59,874 bases of DNA from Chondrus crispus (taxonomy: Eukaryota; Rhodophyta; Florideophyceae; Gigartinales; Gigartinaceae): positions 170,314-230,187 of the forward strand of contig NW_005179169.1 of assembly GCF_000350225.1 (NCBI RefSeq), written 5' to 3'. Positions 20,425-31,960 of this stretch are shown here, piece after piece. Numbering within the stretch: the first letter of the stretch is position 1; every line of letters begins with the position of its first letter. The position numbers and the translations under genes were made by a program. The notes below the pieces were generated by a model that saw only the letters and a list, made by a program, of their open reading frames with translations, did no database searches and was not told the DNA's origin.

Positions 20425-22089
20425 ATGTTTCCTTCATCGGGTCCCACTGCCGGACATACCACTCGCGGTCGCGGCGGTGTGGGCTTCTCACACACGCCTT
20501 CCATTCCTAGCGACCTTCCTTCCATACCCCGACTTCCCCCGAACACCAACATTCCTGAACCGGTCTTTCATCCCGATCTCCATCCTTCATCAGCTCCTCG
20601 TCGATACCCCTCACTAGCCGAGCTCCAAGGTAAATCCATGCGCGACTATCCCTTACTGTACGCGGCCACTCCTTGGTTTTCCGCCATCGACGTGCGCGAC
20701 GTCACTAGCATCGGGCGCGACTTTGCCGACGGTGCGCGGATGCTGCCGGGTCACCTTCCCCTTCAAGCCATTTCCTCCTACGATTGGCGTGCCCGTATCG
20801 CCATTCCCCCATCTATCCTGCGTCGTTCCTCCCCTCTTGGCCGCCAGGGCCTATCCCTGCGGTTCATGGAAGCCGTCCTCGACCGTCTCGACATATCCCT
20901 ATCCGATGCCCTCATTCCTTCGTCCTTCGGATGTGACACGTGGAAGTTTCGCACGGAGGGGGAGCGTGATTACCTTGACAACCTCCTCAGCTGGACACGG
21001 GGTGCCCCCGTGCTCGAGGCGGACCGCTTGTGGCATAACCAACTGACGGTGACTAACGATGCCATGTCATACACGCGCGCAATCCTCCCCCTCAATTTCC
21101 GACATATGAAACGCGGGAACATCCCCTTCTTCCAGCATACGGTCGCATTCGAGCGTAAGATGAGATCGGACACGGGATATTTCCTAGCTTACCAAATGGT
21201 TGAGGCGGGGGAAATTGCTCGGTCACACTACCCCAACCGGTACCAGCAACTCCCCTCATGGTGGGGACAATTTGAGGTCTGCCAAGGGTTTTGGGCAGAG
21301 CTCGGTCCCATCCTTACCTACTTTGGAAGCCATCTCACTGATCCTCGTCACGGGTTGTGGGTTGTCTTTTTGACGGAGTGGTGCGTGAAGGTAGCCGCCA
21401 CCTTGCTCTGGGAGGCGTACGATTGTTGGCGGCTGTGGTATCTTCCTCCGAAGCTCGTCGAGCTCATGTGCCTTTTGGACTATACTGTGCCCTTGGGCGG
21501 AGCAGACACCGACTTCGAACTGCACTCCTTACTCGAAAAGATCAATCAGGTCGACTGGGATGTTGTTCCCCCTATCAACTCATTCCGATCCTTCGCGAGG
21601 CGGCGCCCGTCCTTTTCTCCCGGACGAAGTCACAGTGCGGCGGGTGACTTTGTCTGGTTCAACCCTTGGACATCCGCCTTGTGTTCTCCCTCCGAAGCGC
21701 GCCTCAGTCGCCAATTCGGCAACCAAGTTCCAACCCCTGACGTGGCTGCCAAACGAGCCATAGATCCCCGCGCAGACGACGTTTGTCCCCGACCGTCTGC
21801 TCCAGATTCCCCTCTCCTTGCAGCCCCTGCTGCTGCTCCTCCTGCTGTCGATATCCCCTCGGCAGGGCATACCGTAACTCTGTCGGTTAGGGAAGCATTG
21901 TCTTCCCCACCGTCCCCATCAATTCCCAAAAAGAGCGACGGAGCCATTGACATCTACTGCACATTGCTCCGCGCTCATGGCATCGAAGGTGAAGCTCTCC
22001 AAGGGGCTTCCCTCGATGATCTGCGAGTCCTTGCTCGACTCGTTACCTCACTGCCGAAGGAAAAATCCTTGGGTGTGCCGCCCTACTGA
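20425..22089 (+). CDS. Antisense gene of Gypsy chromovirus, unknown function, copy 1 (intact)
   Basis: A 554-residue protein, uninterrupted, on the strand opposite gag-pol and starting 111 bp inside the 3' LTR. I chose ATG 20425 because the second copy starts at the matching place (both follow GTAAGACGA) and nothing upstream is conserved. I recognise no known family. Residues about 25-370 are conserved with copy 2, including motifs LPSIP.LPP, LSLRFM, DALIPS, CDTW, EADRLW, FRH.KRG and DTGYF.AYQM. A tryptophan-rich block, PSWWGQFEVCQGFWAEL (Trp279-Trp280), is followed by HGLW.VFL.EWCVKV and CWRLW. Residues about 420-500 are proline-rich and poorly conserved, and a short C-terminal helix (LDDLRVLARLVTSLPKEKSLG) is highly conserved. 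No signal peptide or membrane segment is obvious. AATAAA at 22189 lies 100 bp after the stop. Likely driven from the adjacent LTR. Role unknown; an accessory or regulatory retrotransposon protein is only an inference. Confidence 0.8.
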   Translation: MFPSSGPTAGHTTRGRGGVGFSHTPSIPSDLPSIPRLPPNTNIPEPVFHPDLHPSSAPRRYPSLAELQGKSMRDYPLLYAATPWFSAIDVRDVTSIGRDFADGARMLPGHLPLQAISSYDWRARIAIPPSILRRSSPLGRQGLSLRFMEAVLDRLDISLSDALIPSSFGCDTWKFRTEGERDYLDNLLSWTRGAPVLEADRLWHNQLTVTNDAMSYTRAILPLNFRHMKRGNIPFFQHTVAFERKMRSDTGYFLAYQMVEAGEIARSHYPNRYQQLPSWWGQFEVCQGFWAELGPILTYFGSHLTDPRHGLWVVFLTEWCVKVAATLLWEAYDCWRLWYLPPKLVELMCLLDYTVPLGGADTDFELHSLLEKINQVDWDVVPPINSFRSFARRRPSFSPGRSHSAAGDFVWFNPWTSALCSPSEARLSRQFGNQVPTPDVAAKRAIDPRADDVCPRPSAPDSPLLAAPAAAPPAVDIPSAGHTVTLSVREALSSPPSPSIPKKSDGAIDIYCTLLRAHGIEGEALQGASLDDLRVLARLVTSLPKEKSLGVPPY

Positions 22090-22188
22090 CCCGCCGCTCG
22101 GAACGACTCCACCCCCTGATCCATTCTCGGATTATTACCCGTTTTGGGGTGACGTCTGGTTATCGACGTCACCCGGTAGCTTTTGGAT

Positions 22189-22194
22189 AATAAA
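22189..22194 (+). terminator. Polyadenylation signal AATAAA of antisense gene
   Basis: AATAAA lies 100 bp after the stop of the antisense gene. The surrounding phrase (AATAAAATGAATCACCTGCG) recurs downstream of copy 2 at 39506, although the 3' flank before it has diverged. Conservation of just this patch supports a real 3' end. Confidence 0.6.
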
Positions 22195-25100
22195 ATGAAT
22201 CACCTGCGTGTCCCCCGTTACCTTCACTTTCCTCCTCTTTTCTTTCCGCGTACCGTTCGTTAGCGAAACGCAGAACGGTCCATGCAGGTACACTCTTCCT
22301 CGAACGTCGGGCTGATCCATTGTCCGGCTGAACTCCTCGTCGAGGGAACGATGTCCTCTTTGGGGTCTCCGACTCCGCCCATTCCCTCGGACTCCTAATT
22401 TCCTCCTCTCTTTTTTTTGTATGCACACCCCCTCTGCGGTCACATCTCCTCATCTGTCCATCTCCTCTTCTTTTTCCCAAATTCCTCCTCTTTACCGCCA
22501 ATTTCCTCCTCTTTATCGCGGTGTGCATCCCAAATATTCCTCTGCTTCGAGTCTCAACTTCCTCCTCTTATCCCTGCGGCGTCCGTGTCATAATTTTCTA
22601 CTCTATCTGTCGTCTCAACCGACGCGGGCATGACAAGGCGGTCGTCGTGTCTCCTCAATTTTTCCTTGGATCCAGTACTGATCCGTCTCCCCTACGCCTG
22701 TTTCACTCTGTACCGGTACAGTACGTCTCACAGGGCTCCACAGAGGATTGTCAAAGACAACCATGTCGGGCCTCTTCGTACCGATTCATCCTTCCCTTAT
22801 ACACGCAATAAAATCCACTTCGATAGCATTTGCTGGTGCGAATTCCCTCGGTTCAACGCATAGAAATTTCCGCGTCATACCCCCGTCGTCCGTTGCAACC
22901 TCTTCCTACAGGAACGATCTTCGGAGTTTTTTTTCTTTTCGTTTGCGTTCCGCATTCCCGGCTGTTAGACACACCCGTTGGTATCACTAGAACAGCCGTC
23001 GGCGTTGGCAACATCGTCAGAGCGGGTTCTCATTTCGGAAGTTCTTTCGACCGTCGCCCTGTATCCTGTATGTCATATTTTCCTTCGACTACTCGCGCGG
23101 CTCCGCCTTCCGGATCGGCTTAGGGCTGCTCGTACTTGGCGATCTTGACCAACGCCGGACAGACTTGGCTCTCCTTCGAGACTTGATGAGCCGTCTGAAA
23201 GATTAACTTGCGATCGACGGTTCTCGATTCTCCCATGATTAGTCGCGGATCGGCGCGGCGTCATGTTCCGCCTTCACTAAAAAAACAATTAGGCAAGGAA
23301 ACAGGGGACGCAAAATATAAAAAAATAGCAAGATAGAAAAGTAGAAAGAAAGAAAGACGATAGGCATTGTGTGTGCTCGTGGAGGGGGTTGTGGCGTGGC
23401 GCTCCACCAGTTGGAAGCGGTGTGACGTAGTGGTTGCGATCGCGATCTTCGATAGTTGCTGGTTGGTGTTGTCTCCCTCCGAGGGAGACACTATATCTCC
23501 AACGAGGTCTCAATTTCCATGGTAAAATGCGTGAGCTTCTTGCCACGTGAGAGGATCCCTTCTCCTTCTCCTGGCCTGGTCCCTGTGGGAAATAAAATAT
23601 GGTCAACGTAATACCGGCGATGTTGTCCTTCTACCCTCGTCACAACGTCACTGTAGGCGTCTGTTTCGACGTTACATTTCATTATCGTCGAGGTATTGTC
23701 CTCCTTGCGTAGATGGTTTGATGAATCGTGCGCGAGAGCTCCTCAGACTGCCATTCTATCAGCGTGCCGACGACCTTGAATTCTCTTGCTGTCCGGATCT
23801 GCCGACGCGTACATGACGTTGGGACGTAGATCCCCTTTCCTTAAAATTCGCAATTTGATCACCTTGCGTAGCAACGATCCGACACGGCATCGATCCTTGG
23901 CTTGGGGGCGTCGTCGCTCGTCAGGCACCGCCGGGCTGAAGTATCTCGCATGAAGTTGACACGTGGACAGGTGTTCTCATTTGTCCTGATCCCGCTGCCA
24001 AAATTCAGGCGATTTAGGCATCCTCTTTGTTATTTTTCTGGCGTGGGCCCTATAGTCGAGGAAAATTTCAACCTCCTTTTCTTACTTGCCTTAGTTCTGA
24101 GGGGATGGGTCTTTCCGCTCCGGCTCGATTCGAAGTGTCCTTTACCTCTCCCCGACACGGACGCATGTTGTCTCTCCCCATTCCTGCTCCTAGCGCACTG
24201 TAGTTCGCCCATGTCGGCTCTTACTCATCACCGACGGGGAACTACAAGACAATGCAGTGGACTGGCTGGACCTCTTCGGTCTGTCCCACATGACTCTCGT
24301 TGAGGGTCGGGATCGTTTCCCCAATGGCAAGGAAATGAGCGGGTTGCTCGGATTCCTCCCCAACTTCCCCTACGACCTCCACAAAAAAATGTCCCTGTCG
24401 AGTGCCAGGAGGCACCTGTGTCGTCTGCGTCGCGGTGGTGTTCTCGCATAATATCAAGACGAAACGTTCCCTAAAAGAATCGACGCAGCGTAGGTTGCAT
24501 GGGATGTCGGCGAGCGCGGCGTGCGATTGCACGGTGGCGGAGTTGAGAGGGTATAGGCACTCATGTTTCCCATGCTTTCTGCCCTTCAGGGCTTCCAGCG
24601 GCACCGGGAGTGTCTCACGTGTCCTCTCCGGCCTACATGTGTGTTCCTATTTGGTGATCGCATCCCCTCAACTCCTTCCAGGACTTGATACCGGTATCTC
24701 CACCCTGGGCACTATGCCCTTCCCTGCAGGTACAGTAGAATTAGTAAGCGTACTCTGATGATCGCCGGAAGCAACTACGTCGCTCTTCGTCGTGCTGGTG
24801 AATTCTCACCCTCGTTTCAGTGGACCAACTCTCTAGATTCGCCCCTTTTGTAAGCGTCCTGCCCTTGTGGCTGTTCGGAACAACCGTCAGTACAAACAGA
24901 GAGACCGTCGGCTCTAGCAACATCGTGATGACGGATCCTCGTCTAGGGCATAACTACGGGCGTTGCGGTGTTCTTTGTCGGTCAGAATCTTCCCTAAATG
25001 CTCGCGCGGTACTCCCTGAAGCAGAGATACGAGGCCTCGCGAGTTGACGTTCTTGTACAACTTAAAACAAAGGCCTGCTCTTCTTCTCGACGTGACACAC

Positions 25101-26167
25101 AGTGCAATAAATTAATTACAATCGACGATTCACAGAACCTCCTCAATCTTGGGCATCACATTTGCTCACACGGGACCCGGTACGCTTGTTCCCCGTTGTC
25201 CACGGTGCGGGGTTCTTGTTCTCTACGTCACAAAAACTAAAACAAAAAGATTAAGGCAAAAACGAACAAAAACAAAAACAGAAGAAAGACATGAGGGGGG
25301 TCGATTACTGTAGTAAGTAGGTAAGTAGATCGCCCTTAGCGCAGGAAAGTTATACGCGTGACAGTGTCTGTCCCTGCTGATCCTGTTCAAAAACAGTTTT
25401 CCTCGATGAGGACGTCGGTATTGGAAGAGTACGTGTTACAAAGCGGCTTGTGACACAATGTTGCCGTCGGCCTTTGTCTTGCGCGTGGTCTTCGGTCTGT
25501 GCAGATAGAGGGCGCCTGTCCCCTATATATAATCACGCCATAGCTTAGCAGCTGCGAGCCCCAATTTTTTTTATTAAATCCCGCTCCATGAGGGCGGATC
25601 ATCGATCTAGGCGTACATCACGTGCGCGCGGCGGCCTCGTGTGATCGTATCCAAGGAGGTAAATTACCTCAGCTTGAGAATACAGTAAATTTCCCTTCCA
25701 CGGCCTGTCCGCGCAGGCCATTTCATTCGTGGGCGGGGGTCTCAGGCAAACTCGCTTGAGTCATTTCGTTTCCCTTCCCCTCACTCCGAGGGGTCTCGTT
25801 TCCGGCGACTGTCCTTACTCCCTCTCTCTGCGACGCTGTTCACCCCATCACTTCCAACTCGAGAGCCTCCTGATGGGGACCATCCCCAATACAATTCCAA
25901 CATTTCACTCGCGATCTTCTCGCGTCCCGCGTCATTCACTTTCTCTCGATCGGCCTCCCTCGCATGCGTCTCTACATCAACTGCATCTTTTCCCCTCCTT
26001 CTCCCTCGACTCGGGGGTAACCCGCTCGTCAATCCCTTTTCGCAAAGGCGTTCCGGACGGAAAACTGCCTTACTCCTCTCGCTCCGACTTGCCTTGCTTT
26101 CGGACCCCTTCGTTTCGAATTTCCGACTCTTCCGTGTTTCCTAATCTGCTAATTCTATTGACGATGC
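22195..26167. other. Non-coding spacer of Gypsy element with iterated polypurine motif
   Basis: About 4 kb between the antisense gene's 3' end and the chromodomain end. No frame gives a recognisable protein. The left part carries repeated copies of AATTTCCTCCTCTTT (22228-22241, 22397-22414, 22479-22494, 22500-22515, 22560-22574, plus degenerate ones), which read as AAAGAGGAGGAAATT on the element's coding strand. Two diverged copies of a longer phrase containing ACCGTCGGCNNTNGCAACATCGT lie near 22990 and 24905, suggesting old internal duplication. A 'LDTG' string near 24680 is not part of any protease-like sequence. Confidence 0.7.
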
Positions 26168-26970
26168 CTACCCCGCTTGCGCGTGCGCGACTTGCGGCGG
26201 CAAGAGTAATTTCTTCCTTCGGAAATACGTGACGGCCACACTGCGGGGCAATTGCTCAATGGGCTCCCACGTCGCGTCCTCGGGCGTATAACCGTACCAT
26301 TCTACCTTGAGAATCAAATTACCATTTTGATAATCGTGGTCGACGACCCGGTCGATTACATATTCCGTGTTCTCTGTTTCCTCTCCTTTCTCTGAACTGT
26401 TTCCTTCCCCCTTCTGAAGATCTTCCAACTCGTCCTCTTCTTTGGACGTTCCGAGCTCGCGTAGGTCTGGAGGTGTATCCGCTGTCGGCGTTTGACCAAC
26501 TAAATTATCCAGGTCCCCTGTCGTAGGCGCACGGGTGTGAGGATGTTCCTCGTCCTCCATTGCCTCTCCTTCTTCGTTTAACTCCGGCTCTCCCAGGAAC
26601 TGTAGCGCTTGACGTAGGCCGGTTATCGGCGCATGGTCCATCGGGCTTGGGGCTAATTCCACCCTGTCTCGCGATACGCGTTCCTCCTGATCGCCAATGG
26701 CAATGACTACCGTATGTTGATCCGATCTTCTGACCTGATAAGGCCCTGTAGCGACTTGTGCGAGCTTGTGTTTCGGTTCGCTAGCCGTGCCCTGCTCCTT
26801 CCGGAGTAACACGTAGGACCGTGGTGGGATCTCATATTGCGGCTCGCGAAGGCGTGCGTCGAAATTTCGCTTGTACCGGGCTTGTTCCTTCCGCAAACTT
26901 CTATCGGCGTTTCGCATTAGGCTCTCCAACCACGACTGCCATTTCAGGTAGTATGCTCGTGACGAGCTGA
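26168..26970 (-). pseudogene. Gypsy pol C-terminal region with chromodomain
   Basis: The frame begins in the integrase tail (AYYLKWQSWLESLMR, then RSLRKEQARYKRNFDARL and PRSYVLLRKEQG) and ends with a chromodomain at about the last 60 residues: EYVIDRVVDHDY, LKVEWYGYTPEDATWEP, FRRKK. Chromodomains on Gypsy integrases bind histone marks and steer integration, and they define chromoviruses. A one-base shift near 26960 separates this from the upstream integrase frame. Between the two is an acidic low-complexity linker. It is the last sense-strand protein domain before the 4-kb spacer. Confidence 0.9.
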
Positions 26971-27783
26971 ATTCGCCAAAGTTGGCTGCGCTTGTAACGC
27001 AATGTTTCTCGGCGCCCGAGCCAACACCAGCTCGAAGGGCGCAATGTTCGTAGTTCGATGAACTTGTGTGTTGTAGGCGAACGTCACAGCGTCGCGAAAT
27101 AAGTCCCAGTCCTTGGGATGCTCTCCAACGTATTTTCGCAACGCGGAAGTCAGCGTACGGTTAAATCTCTCAACTCGGCCGTTGGCCTGCGGGTGGTACG
27201 TAGTCGTGAACACATTGCGTATGCCGAGAATTCTACAGACGTTCTGAAAGAACCGGGCCGTGAACTGTGTTCCATTGTCGGACAGCAGCTTGATCGGCGG
27301 TCCGTACACGAATACCCAATGGTGAACGAAGGCTTGTGCGATGTGCGCAGCTGATATCTTCTTCAACGGTACGGTTCGTACCAGTTTCGAGTATCGATCG
27401 CTGATCACGAGAATATACCGATTTCCTCGCTTAGTTGTGATTAGCTCGCCGAGGATGTCGATGGCGACAAATTCCAGCGGAGCTTTGGGCGTGAACAGCT
27501 TCATTTCCTTCGTGTTTTTTCTTAACTTCACTCTTTCCCGCGCACATGCGGCGCAATTCTTGGCGACTGCATAGCAGTCTAGGGCCATCGTAAGCCAATA
27601 AAAATATCTTCTCAAAGTCTTGTAAAGTTTCCTGCCTCCCGGGTGGCCTGCCAATTTTGCGTAGTGGCTCAACCCTAGGACGCGGTCCCTTAACGATTGT
27701 GGTATTACCACTTGTACAAACTCCGCCGCAGTACGGCATAGAGTTCCTTCGAGTTCCTCGGCCTCCATGCTGAACGTTCTCAC
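26944..27783 (-). pseudogene. Gypsy integrase core
   Basis: A 279-residue open stretch with the zinc-binding HHCC region (HYAKLAGHPG ... CAACARE) and the DDE catalytic core: Asp in EFVAIDILGEL, Asp in LLSDNGTQF, Glu in QANGRVERFNR. It would insert the cDNA into chromatin. It is in the same frame as RNase H but separated by a TGA at 27787-27789, and it loses frame before the chromodomain. All three acidic residues remain. Confidence 0.92.
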
Positions 27784-27786
27784 CTT

Positions 27787-28491
27787 TCAGGCTTCCATTT
27801 CTTCCTTGATGCGGTTGCAGAAGGGGTCGACGGCTTGCTCGCGAATGAGCTCCTCCGGAGTGACAGCTTGGAATTGATCGAGGCGATCAGGGGCGGTCCC
27901 CCCCTCAAGAGCGAGGATGTCGTCTGCCGCGTCAAAACTTTCCTCGTCCTCCACTGTACCCTCGGCCGGTTCGGCCATAAAGCATGGGATTTCGTCGTCG
28001 ATTTCGTCGATGGTTTCTCCTGCGGTTCGCAACCTTGACAAAGCGTCCGCCTGGCTGTTAGCCTTTCCCTTTTTGTACTTGATTTCAAAATCGAATTCCG
28101 AGAGGCGTAGCCTCCATCGGATTAATCTCCTGCTGGGGTCGGTTACGTTCATCAACCACCTCAATGAGGCATGGTCGGTATGCACAATGAAGTGCTCGCC
28201 ATATAGATATGGTCTTAAAGTCGGTACAACCCAAATTACCGCTAGACATTCTTTTTCTGATACAGAATAGTTTCTCTCGGCTGCGGCTAATGTTCTTGAA
28301 AAGAACCCGATGGGTTTGCGTTGCGCATCCGGATGTGTTTGAAATAGTGCAGCGCCTATTTGGTAGTCGCTTGCATCGGTATCTACCGAGTAGGGTTGGT
28401 TCTTCTTCGGCAGCGCCAACACCGGCGGTGCCAAGATGGCGTCCTTGAGCTTATGAAAAGCTTTCTTGCACGGTTCGTCGAATCCTTCCAA
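27787..28491 (-). pseudogene. Gypsy RNase H domain
   Basis: A 235-codon stretch in the pol frame with the Ty3/Gypsy RNase H signatures YSVDTDASDYQIGAAL, SEKECLAVIW, FIVHTDHASLRWL and the end motif ANSQADALSR. Upstream TGA (28504-28506) and downstream TGA (27787-27789) interrupt an otherwise continuous polyprotein. The C-terminal part (FDAADDILALEG...) is the acidic linker to integrase. Confidence 0.92.
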
Positions 28492-28503
28492 CTGGACCGG
28501 TTG

Positions 28504-29431
28504 TCATTTCTTCAGTAGTTGGTTTAGAGGCCGCGCGATTTTCGCATAATGCGAAACGAACCTGTGGTAGACATTGAAGAGTCCCAGGAAGCTTCTGAGC
28601 TGGGTCTGCGTTCGCAGGTACCGCACTTGTTCCAACGCAGCGGTTCGCGCGACATCGACTTCTAGCGTACCTGGGCGGACGACGTGGCCCAGGTACTTGA
28701 TCTTTTCCACGAAAAGTTCGCACTTGCGAAGCTTGAGCTTGACACCTGCCTTTTCCAATACGGAAAGTATTTCATCCACGTCACGATGTGCTCCTCCCAC
28801 GACTTGCTAAAAATGATTATGTCGTCTAGATACACCAAACAGCATTTCCAACGGAACGGAGAGAGCAGGATATCCATTGCTCTCTGGAACGTCGCTGGCG
28901 CGTTAGCCCGAAGGTCATTCTTGAGAAGCGATACAGACCTGAGTGACACGAAAATGCGGTCTTGTCGCGGTCGCACTCAGGGATAGGCATCTGCCAATAT
29001 CTCGAGATCGCGTCCAACGCGGAGAAAACCTTGGTGTCACCAAGCGAGTCTAGACACTCGTCCATGCGTGGCAAAGGGTACGTGTCCCTCACGGTCACTG
29101 CGTTCAGCCTGCGGTAGTCTACGCAAAAACGCATTGACCCATCCGGCTTGGGCACCAGCAACACAGGCGACGCCCATTCTGACTGCGCTGGTTCTATCAC
29201 TCCTGCCTCTAACATCTTCTGCACTTCTGCATGTTCTACTTCGCGGGCTTTAGGCCCGGCCCGATACGGGGCTTGTGCGATGGGACGAGTCTCGGGGATC
29301 AACTCGATCCGATGGACTGTGGTATTAATTTCACCAAGCCTCCCATCCCACATCATTGAATACTTCTTCAACATCCGACGGCACCGCTCGCGCAGCCGTT
29401 CCGGCACGTGGCTCAGGTCGAGGTCCTCCAC
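28504..29431 (-). pseudogene. Gypsy reverse transcriptase, frameshifted
   Basis: Pieces in three frames form one domain: the N-terminal part (SEWASPVLLVPKPDGSMRFCVDYRRLN, TYPLPRMDECLDSL, FSALDA), the catalytic part with [18 protein letters not shown] in another frame (about 28900-28800), and the thumb ([30 protein letters not shown]) in a third. Two frameshifts lie near 28905 and 28800. The catalytic YLDD residues are present but the protein cannot be made as one chain. In-frame TAA (29525) and TAG (about 29492) separate it from protease. Confidence 0.92.
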
Positions 29432-29524
29432 GTCCGGCGGTGGCCGCTCAATCCTGCGTTGCGGCTTCGTAGCTGCCGACGCGGAGAGCCCTGCCTACCG
29501 TTCTTCTGGCTGGTCCTCGCGGCC

Positions 29525-31960
29525 TTAATCCGACGGTTCACATCTTGTCTCGCCCGTAGGCGCCTTGGTGGAATTAGGAAAATTCTCCTTCTTCCTTTCT
29601 TGAATCCCAAGAACTTCACCGATGGTGGTTTTGCTCTCGAGCGCAGCTCTCGGATGCCGTAATAATTCTGCCACTACCTGGCCTTTTTGCACCCTGACAG
29701 GGTACGTCCTAAAATTCGCAACGAGTAAACGAAATGGCCTATCAGGCTCGACCTGAACAACACCATTTGTGCACGTCAGCCCGTGCCTTCCGTACAACGA
29801 CGAGTACGTCTGAACCACAACCAAGCCCGCCCTCTTCGAAGTGCATTCCACGACGCGTTGCGTCCCTGGCTCGATAGTCGTGGCTCTTGCCACTTTTACC
29901 TTAGGGGAAATTCGCTCCCCCTTTCCATCATTCTCGTCCTCTCCCGGGACGAGATTCTTCTTCCCTTTTCTCGTCGAGAACCGCCTAACTATCGGAACCT
30001 CCGAAAAATTCGCCAACTCAACCGTTTTCTTCCTTGGATAAATTGCTTCCACAAACCGGTCACAGTAGTCCGCGCCTAGAATTAGCGGGACGGCTAGTTT
30101 TTCGCATACAATAAACTCGGCTGCGGCCACAAATTTTCCAAGCCTCACAGGCATTCTAATGGTGCCGAGAGTCCAGAGTGGCCTATTGTTCGCGTCGCCA
30201 ATGTCTTGGGTCGGTCCGTAGGACACTAGAGATTCCATTCCAGCTGGGAGTTCCGATTTTCGCACAAGGTTTGGTCCCGCGCCGGTGTCTAAAACAGACA
30301 ACACCCGGCTCATCAATCCGACTGTTGGTCCAATGTCCGCGTAAACTTTGTAGTTTTTTCGCGCAAGGACCAGATTCTTCTCGGGACACTCCCTTCGCTT
30401 AACCCTGTACCAGGGTCTTCGAACTTCTTCCAGCGGATGATCTCGGGCTCGGCTCAAAATTTTCTTGACTTGAGCTGGCCCTTTGGGCTTATCCACCAGT
30501 CCAACAACCCCCTCCTCAAGGCCTGATTTTTCCCTTAGAGACGGGGAACGGGGCTGAGCCCCAGGCACAGTACGTCGACCCTGTGTCTCTCGCGACTCAT
30601 GCGAGATTCCCCTCTTGTTTTCCTGCCGCTGCGGTATCCTTCTCACATCCGACGACGCGGGCCTCGCGGCGGGCCCTCCCAAGGGTTGGTTCGACCTCGG
30701 CGTTGAAGCACTCGGCGTGCTCGCCGTCTGCGAATCGAACCAATTCTTGACCTTCAGATTACTCGTCGGTGGTATCCCTAATCTCTCCATCGGAGACAAC
30801 GCCTCATAATTTCCCAAAACTTGGTGCATTTCCCGGAGGGAAAGAATACACGTTGGCGCGGCGTGCCCCTTTTCGTAACAATGATAGCACACCAGTCCGT
30901 GCGTCTTGACGGGATATTGCGGCCTAGGTCCTCCACAGGCCGGCGGTCTTCCTTGATGTTGCGGCCTTCCCATCCAGCCTGGCCTTCGAAACGTTGTACC
31001 CTTGTCCTCCATCGGGATGCGCGGCGCCGGCGTGTGGCCGCGCCCCCGGAACGTCATCACGGGATCCGTGGGCTCTGAAAACGACTCCGTCGTGTACGTG
31101 GGCGTCGGTAGAGTTGACGACCCGCTTGCCCCGTAGTCCTCGTGTCCGTAGCCCTCCGATGGCTCAATAAAATTGCCTTCGGCTACCAATGCTCCTTCGT
31201 ACTGACTTTGGCTGTCTCCGGGCGCACTGCGTTCATCTGACGCGGAGATTGTCTCGGCTAAGTGGACGGCGCCCTGACTTTTACGACCGGGATAAGGAGC
31301 CCTCGGCTTCTTCCCCGCCCTGAACGTCGACGGCGTCTGAATCGTGACCTTCTTGGTCTTCTTGTCCTTAGCCCGGCTCGCCGAGCCATGCGCCTTCGCG
31401 TAATTAACTAGTCTCAAAAACGAAACGTCCCGATTGTCTTGTCGGTATTGAGATACCATTGGCTTAATACTCGAATCGAGTCCTTCAATAAACATCGTCA
31501 TTTGTTCTTCCATCGAATATACGTTTCCACATCGATTGCCCGCGTCCGTCAGACGGATATAAAATTCCATCTCGTCTTCAGACGATCTTTGCTGAACTTC
31601 TCGCAATGCGAGCACGGCTTGGCGGATCGCCTCGTCGGTTGCGAAACTCCTCAACAACCACTGTACGGCCTCCGGTCACACGGACACCTTCCCGTGATGG
31701 GACCCGGCCGTCTGAGACACCGAAGTGTACTGTCTCATGGCGATGCCGCTTAGAAATTCGGGCAACAAGCGGATCGCTTGCCCCTCGTTCATTTCTTGAG
31801 TATCAAACTCTTGAACTAACTTTGCCAAAAAATCCAACACACGGACCCCGTCCTCTCCTGTGAACGTGTTGTCCTTCTTCACCTTAGGCGGAATATCTCT
31901 CCTAATTTTTCGCACGGCGGTCCGCCGGGAACTTGACAAATATGTCTGCGGGTTCCGCAA
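29525..31960 (-). pseudogene. Gypsy gag core, zinc knuckle and protease
   Basis: One frame interrupted by a single TGA at 31676-31678. Its first 95 residues plus the following part make the capsid-like region (FTGEDGVRVLDFLAKLVQEFD, MNEGQAIRLLPEFLSG, then EDEMEFYIRLTDAGNRCG). A canonical CX2CX4HX4C zinc knuckle (CYHCYEKGHAAPTC) lies in the middle, for RNA binding. The C-terminal third is an aspartic protease with the active site SVLDTGAGPNLV and the flap/second-half motif LILGADYCDRF. gag, protease and reverse transcriptase lie in the same register, separated by stops, so read-through could once have linked them. Confidence 0.88.

Noticed and set aside
24402..24758. Frame with an LDTGIS string, considered as a second aspartic protease
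   Set aside because: The DTG triplet stands alone; there is no hydrophobic lead, flap or second-half motif around it. The element's true protease lies in the 29525-31657 frame.
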